Source: Bacteroidales bacterium
GTDB taxonomy: Bacteria > Bacteroidota > Bacteroidia > Bacteroidales > ML635J-15
Assembly: GCA_028696755.1 (NCBI GenBank)
Contig: JAQVGK010000230.1
Coordinates: forward strand, 1-6,069
DNA: 6,069 bases
Direction of reading: 5' to 3'
The position numbers were made by a program, and so were the translations under genes. Of this stretch, positions 1 to 6,069 are shown in pieces; position 1 is the stretch's first letter; the number at the start of each line of letters is the position of its first letter. Under the pieces are notes generated by a model. The model did no database searches. It was not told the DNA's origin and saw only the letters and a program-made list of their open reading frames with translations.

Positions 1-130
1 TTTAATGCAAAAAAATCCTGGTTATGATGTTGTTTTCTACCAACAGTACGAAACAAAAATTACTGGAATTCCAATGTTGTACCAAAAATCTACAACAACT
101 GTTAAAGCAAGATTAGCAAAAATTAAATAA
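1..130 (+). CDS. C-terminal fragment of an unidentified protein
   Basis: The gene begins upstream of the window. The open frame uses codons starting at position 2 and ends at TAA 128-130, giving 42 visible residues. The tail reads in part NPGYDVVFYQQYETKI, then TTTVKARLAKIK at the very end. It is polar, ends in a basic stretch and shows no membrane segment. The pattern (Asn-Pro-Gly-Tyr-Asp, then alternating hydrophobic residues, then VKAR-L-K-I-K) resembles the ends of small secreted or lipoprotein-type domains of unknown function common in Bacteroidota. That is recollection only, and no function can be assigned. A strong terminator follows 18 bp after the stop, so this is the last gene of its transcript. 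The strand and frame are well supported by the terminator position. Confidence 0.7.
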   Translation, partial: LMQKNPGYDVVFYQQYETKITGIPMLYQKSTTTVKARLAKIK

Positions 131-148
131 TTATAGCTTTAATAAAAC

Positions 149-180
149 AAAGCCGTTCTGATTTAGAGCGGCTTTTTTTT
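149..180 (+). terminator. Rho-independent terminator of the upstream gene
   Basis: An 11-bp stem pairs 149-159 (AAAGCCGTTCT) with 165-175 (AGAGCGGCTTT). It contains one G-U wobble and encloses a 5-nt loop (GATTT, 160-164). The 3' arm runs straight into an uninterrupted T tract to 180. It lies 18 bp after the stop at 130, so it ends the transcript of the partial upstream gene and separates it from metG. Confidence 0.92.
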
Positions 181-206
181 GCACTTACAATATGCAATAG
201 TTCAGC

Positions 207-277
207 TTAACCCACGATTACGCACATAAAATGCTTTTAGGATTATCCTTGATTTTCTATTGCGTAATCGGGGTTAA
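207..277. repeat. Imperfect inverted repeat upstream of metG
   Basis: The left arm at 207-224 (TTAACCCACGATTACGCA) is the reverse complement of the right arm at 261-277 (TGCGTAATCGGGGTTAA), except for one base missing from the right arm. The arms flank a 36-nt AT-rich interior, which itself holds a short palindrome (AGGAT-T-ATCCT, 239-249). The right arm lies in the spacer of the predicted metG promoter. It could be a REP-like intergenic element, a cruciform-forming site, or two half-sites for a dimeric regulator. There is no T tract after the right arm, so it does not look like a terminator. The repeat is read directly; its function is unknown. Confidence 0.8.
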
Positions 278-290
278 ATTTCTATTTTTG
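260..290 (+). promoter_or_regulatory. Bacteroidota-type promoter of metG
   Basis: TATTTTTG at 283-290 matches the Bacteroidota -7 consensus TAnnTTTG at every fixed position. A TTG at 260-262 lies 20 nt upstream, as expected for the -33 element. Transcription would start a few bases after 290, leaving a leader of only about 10 nt before ATG 306. The leader is A-rich with no clear Shine-Dalgarno sequence, which is usual in this phylum. The right arm of the 207-277 inverted repeat fills most of the spacer. Confidence 0.7.
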
Positions 291-305
291 CGAAAAATTT
301 TGAAA

Positions 306-2339
306 ATGAAAGAATACAAAAGATATACAGTAACTTCTGCACTGCCTTATGCAAACGGACCAGTTCATATCGGTCATCTGGCAGGAGTTTATGTTCCGGC
401 CGATATTTATGTGCGATACCTAAGATTAAAAAATAAGGATGTTGTTTTTATTGGTGGATCTGATGAGCATGGGGTTCCGATTACACTCAAAGCACGTAAA
501 GAAGGTGTAACTCCACAGCAGATTGTTGACCGTTATCACAACATAATTAAAAAATCGTTTGAGGATTTTGGAATTTCGTTCGATATATACAGCCGTACCA
601 GCAATAAAGTTCATCACGAAACAGCAGCTCAATTTTTCACAACTCTTTACGAAAAAGGAGAGTTTGTCGAAAAAACAAGTATGCAGTTTTACGACGAAGC
701 TGAGAATCAATTTCTTGCCGACAGGTATATTATGGGGACTTGTCCAAAATGTGGAGCAGAGGATGCTTATGGCGATCAATGCGAAAAATGCGGATCATCA
801 CTAAGTGCCGAAGAACTGATAAATCCGCGTTCGGTAATTAGTGGCAACAAACCGGTTTTAAAAGAAACAAAACATTGGTTTTTGCCTTTAGATAAGTACG
901 AAGGTTGGCTAAAACAATGGATTTTGGAAGAACATAAAGAATGGAAGCCAAATGTTTACGGACAATGTAAATCATGGCTGGATTCCGGATTATTCCCAAG
1001 AGCGGTAACCCGTGATCTTGAGTGGGGTGTGCCTGTTCCTCTTGATGAGGCTAAAAATAAAGTTCTTTATGTTTGGTTTGATGCACCAATAGGATATATC
1101 TCGGCAACTCGCGAACTTACACCCGATTGGGAAAAATACTGGAAAGATGAAGATTCTAAATTAGTTCATTTTATCGGGAAAGATAATATTGTTTTCCATT
1201 GTATTATATTTCCGGCAATGTTAAAGCACGAAGGCTCTTATATTTTACCGGATAATGTTCCAGCCAACGAATTTTTAAATTTGGAAGGAGATAAAATTAG
1301 TACTTCACGAAATTGGGCGGTTTGGCTACACGAGTATCTCGAAGAATTTCCAGGAAAGCAAGATGTATTAAAATACGTTTTATGCTCTAATGCTCCCGAA
1401 ACCAAGGACAACGATTTTACATGGAAAGATTTTCAGACCAGAAATAACAGCGAGCTAGTTGCAATTCTTGGAAATTTTGTAAATCGTGCAATGGTACTTA
1501 CTCATAAGTATTACGAAGGTTTTGTTCCACAGCCTGGCGAAATTACCGAAACTGAGAAGGAAATCAGAGAAGAAATCATTAGAATAAAAACATCTCTCGA
1601 AAAAAATATCGAAAATTATAAGTTTCGTGAAGCTTTAAAAGATGCAATGAATGTGTCGCGTATTGGAAATAAATATCTTGCCGATACCGAGCCATGGAAG
1701 CTTATAAAAACTGATCCCGAAAGAGTAAAAACAATCATGTATTATTCGCTTCAACTATGCGCTATTACCGCTGTGTTATGCGAACCGTTTTTGCCATTTA
1801 CAACCAAAAAGCTTAAGGATATGCTTAATCTTGGCGAAGTTTCATGGGAAAAAGTAGCTGATTTTGATATTTTGAATGTAAATCATAAACTTAATCAGCC
1901 CGAATTGCTTTTCGAAAGAATAGAGGATGACAAAATTGAAGAACAGATTAACAAACTTAAAAAATCGAAAGAATTGAACGATTTGGCAAAAGTTACTGTT
2001 ACTCCGCAAAAGGAAACAATCACATACGATGATTTTGTAAAGCAAGATATTAGAGTTGCAACAATACTAGAAGCCGAAAGAGTGCCAAAAGCTGATAAGT
2101 TATTAAAACTATTAGTTGATACAGGCATCGATAAAAGAGTTATTGTATCGGGAATAGCACAATATTACAAGCCAGAGGATATCGTTGGAAAACAAATTTG
2201 TGTACTTGTAAATTTAGCTCCTAGAACATTGCGTGGAATCGAGTCCAATGGTATGGTTTTGATGGCATCTGATAAAGACGGAAGTCTTAAGTTTGTCAGT
2301 CCAGAGAGCACTTGTACTAACGGTTCGGTAATTAGCTAA
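306..2339 (+). CDS. metG: Methionyl-tRNA synthetase, long form with C-terminal tRNA-binding domain
   Basis: This cytoplasmic class I aminoacyl-tRNA synthetase joins methionine to tRNA-Met using ATP and is essential for translation. In the 677-residue product, the nucleotide-binding HIGH motif is at residues 21-24. A zinc knuckle follows with C146, C149, C159 and C162 (CPKC...CEKC). The second ATP-binding motif reads KISTS (330-334) instead of KMSKS, a variant I associate with Bacteroidota. The helical anticodon-binding domain includes EPW with W464. From about residue 573 there is a Trbp111-like OB-fold that binds tRNA and supports dimerisation. The length equals that of E. coli MetG as I recall it. 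I chose ATG 306: an in-frame ATG at 231 would add 25 hydrophobic residues unlike the family, and that stretch contains the inverted repeat and the promoter. The gene has its own promoter. No defect is visible. Confidence 0.97.
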   Translation: MKEYKRYTVTSALPYANGPVHIGHLAGVYVPADIYVRYLRLKNKDVVFIGGSDEHGVPITLKARKEGVTPQQIVDRYHNIIKKSFEDFGISFDIYSRTSNKVHHETAAQFFTTLYEKGEFVEKTSMQFYDEAENQFLADRYIMGTCPKCGAEDAYGDQCEKCGSSLSAEELINPRSVISGNKPVLKETKHWFLPLDKYEGWLKQWILEEHKEWKPNVYGQCKSWLDSGLFPRAVTRDLEWGVPVPLDEAKNKVLYVWFDAPIGYISATRELTPDWEKYWKDEDSKLVHFIGKDNIVFHCIIFPAMLKHEGSYILPDNVPANEFLNLEGDKISTSRNWAVWLHEYLEEFPGKQDVLKYVLCSNAPETKDNDFTWKDFQTRNNSELVAILGNFVNRAMVLTHKYYEGFVPQPGEITETEKEIREEIIRIKTSLEKNIENYKFREALKDAMNVSRIGNKYLADTEPWKLIKTDPERVKTIMYYSLQLCAITAVLCEPFLPFTTKKLKDMLNLGEVSWEKVADFDILNVNHKLNQPELLFERIEDDKIEEQINKLKKSKELNDLAKVTVTPQKETITYDDFVKQDIRVATILEAERVPKADKLLKLLVDTGIDKRVIVSGIAQYYKPEDIVGKQICVLVNLAPRTLRGIESNGMVLMASDKDGSLKFVSPESTCTNGSVIS

Positions 2340-2458
2340 AAAAAAACTGCACGAAATTTGATAAAAATATGCCTCGTCAGATTTTTATATTTAAATTTTT
2401 GATAAAATTGCACTTTAAACTAATTAACGAAAAATAAAAATAACATTTTTAAAAGGAA

Positions 2459-2947
2459 ATGAAACTTTTAACATTGATTCGTCATGCTAAATCGGAGCAA
2501 GAAACCGATTTATCTGATTTTGACAGACCATTGAACGAGAGAGGTGAAAATGATGCCGCAAAAATGGGCGAATATCTTGCAAAGAATTTACCAAAGCCTG
2601 ATCTGATAATTTCTAGTCCTGCGGAAAGAGCTGCACGAACAGCCGAAATTATTGCAGAAAAAATAGGATATCCTGAAGATGAAATAGAATGGGTTGATGA
2701 GCTATATCTTTGCAGCGTTTCGGAATATGTAGAAGTATTAATTGAGCAAAATGTAAAAATCAAGCATATTTTCCTTGTAAGTCACAATCCTGGCACAACT
2801 GGTTTTGCAAATTTACTTACAAATGCCGATCTTGACGATGTTCCAACATGCGGAGTTGTTCACATTGGACTAGATTTTCATAAATGGGATGATATCGAAC
2901 CAGAAACAGGTAAACTACTTAAATTTGTAACACCCAAAACGATTTAG
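2459..2947 (+). CDS. sixA: SixA-type phosphohistidine phosphatase (histidine phosphatase superfamily)
   Basis: This is a small cytoplasmic enzyme of 162 residues, the usual size for SixA, with no signal peptide. The catalytic signature RHAKS is at residues 8-12, with H9 as the phospho-accepting histidine. R57 in SSPAERAART is the second phosphate-binding arginine, E81 is the likely general acid, and H109 in SHNPG is the second catalytic histidine. E. coli SixA removes phosphate from histidine-phosphotransfer proteins; the substrate in Bacteroidota is not known to me, and nothing nearby suggests one. ATG 2459 is chosen because the family starts directly with MKxLxLxRHAKS. GGA ends only 1 nt before the ATG, too close to act as a normal Shine-Dalgarno. 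The 119-bp gap after metG has no convincing promoter, so read-through from metG is possible. Another histidine phosphatase activity cannot be excluded. Confidence 0.88.
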   Translation: MKLLTLIRHAKSEQETDLSDFDRPLNERGENDAAKMGEYLAKNLPKPDLIISSPAERAARTAEIIAEKIGYPEDEIEWVDELYLCSVSEYVEVLIEQNVKIKHIFLVSHNPGTTGFANLLTNADLDDVPTCGVVHIGLDFHKWDDIEPETGKLLKFVTPKTI

Positions 2948-2963
2948 GGTTAATCAAATATAA

Positions 2964-2982
2964 TATTGCATTATTTGCAATA
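2964..2982. other. Small hairpin downstream of sixA
   Basis: A perfect 7-bp stem, TATTGCA (2964-2970) with TGCAATA (2976-2982), encloses a TTATT loop. It starts 16 nt after the sixA stop. It lacks a proper T tract immediately downstream (ATTTCGCAC follows, with a five-T run only at 2992-2996), so it is at most a weak terminator or a transcript-end stabiliser. It could also be a chance palindrome in AT-rich DNA. Confidence 0.3.
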
Positions 2983-2998
2983 ATTTCGCACTTTTTCG

Positions 2999-3029
2999 TT
3001 ACAACTTAATAATTTATTTTGTAACTTTC
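2999..3029 (+). promoter_or_regulatory. Possible promoter of the secreted peptidase gene
   Basis: TAACTTTC at 3022-3029 matches the Bacteroidota -7 consensus TAnnTTTG except for the last base. A TTA (2999-3001) sits at the expected -33 distance in place of TTG. An overlapping near-match, TTATTTTG (3014-3021), has no matching -33 element. The location, about 24 bp before the start codon, is right for a promoter. Both elements are imperfect, so the exact site is uncertain. Confidence 0.35.
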
Positions 3030-3052
3030 CCAGAAGTTATAAAATCTCTGTC

Positions 3053-6000
3053 ATGAAGAAGTTTACATTTTTCCTTTTCTTGTCATTTTATGTGACAATT
3101 ATTACAGCACAGGATGCTTTAAAAACTACTGCACCACAGCCTCTTAGTCAGAAAGAGCAAGAATTGCTTTTAAGTTTTCCGGATTTGATAATGCCCGAAA
3201 GTTATAAGAATAAGTCTATTCCTTACAAAGTTGATCATTCGCAATCAGAGCATTTTCGTCCAATGTTCGCACAATCAGGCATGAGTTGCGGGCAAGCATC
3301 ATCAACGGGTATTTGTTTTACATACGAGATGAATGCAGCAAGAGATTTGCAAGCAAATACAAACACAAATCTTTATCCAACTGGCTTTGTTTATAATTGG
3401 GATGCTGGAGATTGGGGTAGCAATGGCGTTAGTTATTATCATACTCTCGAAGTTTTGAGAAATGTTGGAACCCCAAATCAAGAAGAGTATGGGGGAACAA
3501 TTGATGCGGGAGGGAATTATAGGTGGATGACAGGATATGATCTGTATTATTCGGCAATGCACAACCGAATAATAGGTTCATATAAAATTGATATTGGAGA
3601 TGCTGATGGACTTCTGATCCTCAAGAATTGGATTAATGATCATTTGAATGGCGATGACGATGGCGGTTGTGCAATTTTCTATTCTACTGTACCATACCCA
3701 GATGCAACTTTGCCAACAGGTACCGAAGAGGGAGGAAAACAAGTAATTACAAGCCTTAGTGCCAGCACATCACATTCAATGGCAATACTTGGTTATAACG
3801 ATTCAATTAGGTACGATTACAATGGAGATGGGCAGTACACAAATAATATCGACATCACTGGTGATGGTCAAGTTACCATGGCTGATTGGGAAATTGGTGG
3901 AATAAAAATGTGTAACACTTACAGTGGAGGTCCAGCATGGGCAGATGGCGGGTTTTGTTACATAATGTATAAAGCTCTTGCAACTGGTGCTTTTTGGCAC
4001 GATGTGGTGCATGTGATGTATGTAAATCCTTCATACGAACCTCAATTAACGGCAAAGGTTAATATCACTTACACTAACAGAAAGCGAATTAAGGTATATG
4101 CAGGAATCTCGCTTAATACATCATCAACCTACCCCGAATATGTAATTGATTTACCGATTATGGATTATCAGGGCGGTGAGAAGTTTATGACAGGAGGAGA
4201 CCAAGAGGCTGATAAAACTATTGAGTTTGGGTTGGATCTTACACCTTTACTAAATTACATTACTCCTGGTCAGGAAGCAAAATATTTTATTCAGGTTTAC
4301 GAAAATGATGCAGACGGATGGGGTAGTGGTACCCTTAACTCATTCAGCTTAATAAATTATAGCAGTGGCTCGCCTGTTGAAACTATATGTTCTTCACCTG
4401 CACAATCAATTCCCCAAAACGGAATAGCCACATTAAGTATTGTAAGTTCCGAAACATACGATCCTGTAAATATCACTACCTCAAATCTGTCGAGTGGAGC
4501 AATAATGTCACCATTTTCGCAGCAGCTGTTGGCCGAAGGAGGGACTGAGCCATATACATGGAGTTTTGATATGGACTTTAATATTAGTGAATCCACTTCA
4601 ACATTCCCAAGTGGTGGGACCAGCTTAAGTGGCTCGGGATTTTTTGCTGTTCCTCTTGGTTTTACTTTTAATTATTATGGTGTTGATTATACAACAATTT
4701 ATGTTAGTAACAAAGGTCTAGTCGTTTTCGAAACAGGGTTTAGCGACTATTTACCATACTACAACAGCCACGATGCAACGGTTTTTATGCATACAAAATG
4801 TATCGCTCCATTTTATCGATCAGCTCTCACCTCAACAATGACAACTCTTTCTGGAGCAGGTTACAAAACTATTATCTGGGATAATGCTGTTATTGATTAT
4901 TCGATGACTTTGTTTGATAATGGGCGAATTGAATTCTCTTATAATAATTCGGTGCTAACTAGCTTGGTGCCTTATGTATGTGGTGTGTCAAATGGTGATG
5001 AAATGAATTTCCACCGAATTGCATTTGATGATCCTGCATCAGTGGCAAACGGATATAAATATACTTTAGTTCCTTATGATATTCCTGATGAATTTGAAAT
5101 CAGTTCCGATGGTATGCTTACAGGTATGCCAACCCACGAGTATCTTGCAGAAGATTTTCATTTTAAAGTAATTGATAACAATGGAATACGAGATAAAATT
5201 ACTTTGCCATTTGTTACTGATGGTCTAATTTTGGAGTATGCTGTTAATACTCCAGACGATGATGTAATTGAATATGCCGAAAATGTTACATTAGACTTGA
5301 CTGTTACTAACCCGATGGATAATCCAGTGACAGGAATTAGTATTACTGCGTCCGAGTCGGATCCTTACATTACAATTACCGACAACTCTGCAGTTTGCAC
5401 TGATCTTAATCCAGACGCAAATCAAATAATTGTAAATGCATTTGCATTTGCTGTTTCCTCTGATGTGCCTGACAATCACGAATTTCAAATGAACTTTACA
5501 GTTACTTCAGATCAGGGAACTTGGGATTATTTCTTTATGTTTACTGCTTATGCACCACATATTGTCACCGGAGATGCAGAAGTTAATGATGCAAACGACG
5601 ATATTCTTGCACCTGACGAAACAGCGGATATTATGATTCCTGTTTCGAATACTGGGGGTTCTGATGTTCACAATCTTACGGTGACGGCAAGTACAATTGA
5701 TCCTTATATTACAATAAATGCAGATACCGATAATATTTCTTCGTTAGAGCCAGATCAGACAGCAAATGTTGTGTTCAATATTAGTACGGCCTCAATAGTC
5801 GAAAATCAGCACAGCGCAATTATAAGTTTAAACTTTACTGGCGATAATGGCTATACCGAAGTAGTTGAAGTTGAAGTGGTTATAAACACTGCTGTTCTTA
5901 CCGTTCAGAACACTATGGTAAATGATGGCGATAATAATTGTCTCGATCCAGGTGAAACAAGTGATGTGATTTTTAATTTAAAAAATATTGGTCTCGTTGC

Positions 6001-6069
6001 TGCCAATAATATTACGGCTACATTATCAACCGACGATCCATTAATTTCAATTAACACAGCACCAATCGA
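3053..6069 (+). CDS. Large secreted multidomain papain-like (C1) peptidase, 3' end outside the window
   Basis: The frame is open from ATG 3053 to the window end: 1005 complete codons with no stop. Residues 1-19 form a signal peptide (KK, hydrophobic core, cleavage after ITA before Q20), so the protein leaves the cytoplasm. About 20-65 may be a propeptide. Residues 66-326 read as a papain-like fold: Q74 and C79 in QSGMSCGQAS, H241 in SHSMAILGY, N288 in NTYSGG with GFCYIMY after it, like papain NSWG...GY. Between H241 and N288 lie calcium-loop-like sequences (255-278). Residues 328-440 look like a beta-sandwich. An Ig-like (He_PIG-type) domain appears split (486-507 and 676-722) around a nidogen-like domain (530-672). 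From 725 there are three ~112-residue repeats, the third cut by the window edge. A type IX sorting domain is expected at the unseen C-terminus. Substrate is unknown: nutrient protein degradation or adhesion are both plausible. Domain names come from motif recognition. Confidence 0.85.
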   Translation, partial: MKKFTFFLFLSFYVTIITAQDALKTTAPQPLSQKEQELLLSFPDLIMPESYKNKSIPYKVDHSQSEHFRPMFAQSGMSCGQASSTGICFTYEMNAARDLQANTNTNLYPTGFVYNWDAGDWGSNGVSYYHTLEVLRNVGTPNQEEYGGTIDAGGNYRWMTGYDLYYSAMHNRIIGSYKIDIGDADGLLILKNWINDHLNGDDDGGCAIFYSTVPYPDATLPTGTEEGGKQVITSLSASTSHSMAILGYNDSIRYDYNGDGQYTNNIDITGDGQVTMADWEIGGIKMCNTYSGGPAWADGGFCYIMYKALATGAFWHDVVHVMYVNPSYEPQLTAKVNITYTNRKRIKVYAGISLNTSSTYPEYVIDLPIMDYQGGEKFMTGGDQEADKTIEFGLDLTPLLNYITPGQEAKYFIQVYENDADGWGSGTLNSFSLINYSSGSPVETICSSPAQSIPQNGIATLSIVSSETYDPVNITTSNLSSGAIMSPFSQQLLAEGGTEPYTWSFDMDFNISESTSTFPSGGTSLSGSGFFAVPLGFTFNYYGVDYTTIYVSNKGLVVFETGFSDYLPYYNSHDATVFMHTKCIAPFYRSALTSTMTTLSGAGYKTIIWDNAVIDYSMTLFDNGRIEFSYNNSVLTSLVPYVCGVSNGDEMNFHRIAFDDPASVANGYKYTLVPYDIPDEFEISSDGMLTGMPTHEYLAEDFHFKVIDNNGIRDKITLPFVTDGLILEYAVNTPDDDVIEYAENVTLDLTVTNPMDNPVTGISITASESDPYITITDNSAVCTDLNPDANQIIVNAFAFAVSSDVPDNHEFQMNFTVTSDQGTWDYFFMFTAYAPHIVTGDAEVNDANDDILAPDETADIMIPVSNTGGSDVHNLTVTASTIDPYITINADTDNISSLEPDQTANVVFNISTASIVENQHSAIISLNFTGDNGYTEVVEVEVVINTAVLTVQNTMVNDGDNNCLDPGETSDVIFNLKNIGLVAANNITATLSTDDPLISINTAPI
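5222..6069 (+). repeat. Three tandem ~112-residue Ig-like repeats in the secreted peptidase
   Basis: These are protein-level repeats within the large secreted protein, beginning near residues 725, 836 and 947. Two landmarks recur in register. The first is a turn written PDETAD (854-859) and PGETSD (966-971), which aligns with the divergent YAENVT (741-746). The second is the DPYITI-type motif at 770, 883 and 995 (DPYITI, DPYITI, DPLISI). Spacings are 113 and 112 residues. An acidic segment precedes the turn in repeats 2 and 3 (NDANDD, NDGDNN). The pattern resembles CARDB/Ig-like stalk modules of Bacteroidota surface proteins. They probably hold the enzyme away from the cell or bind carbohydrate or protein. 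The third copy is incomplete. Confidence 0.75.

Noticed and set aside
130..305. A T-box or methionine riboswitch controlling metG.
   Set aside because: The predicted transcription start is just after 290, leaving a leader of about 10 nt. The upstream segment has no T-box sequence or SAM-type architecture, only the inverted repeat.
426..2128. Reverse-strand and alternate-frame open frames inside metG.
   Set aside because: They lie wholly within a gene with clear family motifs. Their translations are low-complexity, rich in Phe/Ser/Ile as expected of antisense AT-rich coding DNA, and show no domain signature.
2361..2388. ATAAAAAT / ATTTTTAT 8-bp inverted repeat with a 12-nt loop downstream of metG, considered as its terminator.
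   Set aside because: The stem is made only of A-T pairs and has no clean T tract directly after it. Such palindromes are expected by chance in this AT-rich spacer, so I do not call a terminator for metG.
2394..2458. Promoter candidates for sixA (AATTTTTG at 2394-2401; TAATTAAC at 2421-2428).
   Set aside because: The first lacks TA and has no TTG at a workable distance, since the nearest is 33 nt away. The second has a TTG 19 nt upstream but matches TAnnTTTG poorly. Neither is convincing.
2482..2763. Reverse-strand open frame of 93 codons overlapping sixA.
   Set aside because: Serine-rich antisense shadow of a well-supported histidine phosphatase gene.
3815..3892. Reading the calcium-loop sequence as a true dockerin, implying a cellulosome-like cohesin partner.
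   Set aside because: Only one loop is complete, the second half-loop lacks an acidic residue at position 12, and it sits inside a catalytic domain rather than at a terminus. A cohesin-binding role is not supported.
3302..5488. Several reverse-strand open frames of 60-86 codons within the secreted peptidase gene.
   Set aside because: All are antisense to a continuous reading frame with a signal peptide and recognisable domains, and none shows a family motif.

Overview
The window looks like ordinary chromosomal DNA of a member of the Bacteroidota, probably a free-living or marine Bacteroidales/Marinilabiliales-type organism. This rests on four things: AT-rich coding DNA; an exact TAnnTTTG-type -7 promoter element before metG; a methionyl-tRNA synthetase of the long, C-terminally extended form with the KISTS signature I associate with this phylum; and a very large secreted multidomain protein with a signal peptide ending ...TA/Q, typical of type IX secretion cargo. 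The taxon is inferred from memory of these traits, not from a search.

Layout, all on the + strand. Positions 1-130 hold the last 42 codons of an unidentified gene, closed by a strong intrinsic terminator (149-180). Next come an imperfect inverted repeat (207-277) and a promoter (260-290), whose spacer contains the repeat's right arm. metG (306-2339) encodes methionyl-tRNA synthetase. After a 119-bp spacer comes a small histidine phosphatase of the SixA type (2459-2947). After a further 105 bp, containing a small hairpin, comes the start of a giant secreted protein (3053 to beyond the window end). It has a signal peptide, a papain-like (C1) cysteine peptidase domain, a beta-sandwich region, a split Ig-like domain with a nidogen-like domain inside it, and at least three ~112-residue C-terminal repeats.

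The genes share a strand but show no sign of working together. metG is a housekeeping gene with its own promoter, sixA probably acts on cytoplasmic phosphohistidine proteins, and the large protein is exported. No CRISPR array, transposase, tRNA, rRNA or defence system is visible. The most interesting material is the architecture of the secreted peptidase: calcium-loop sequences inserted between two catalytic residues, one domain nested inside another, and an atypical nucleophile motif. The inverted repeat embedded in the metG promoter is second.
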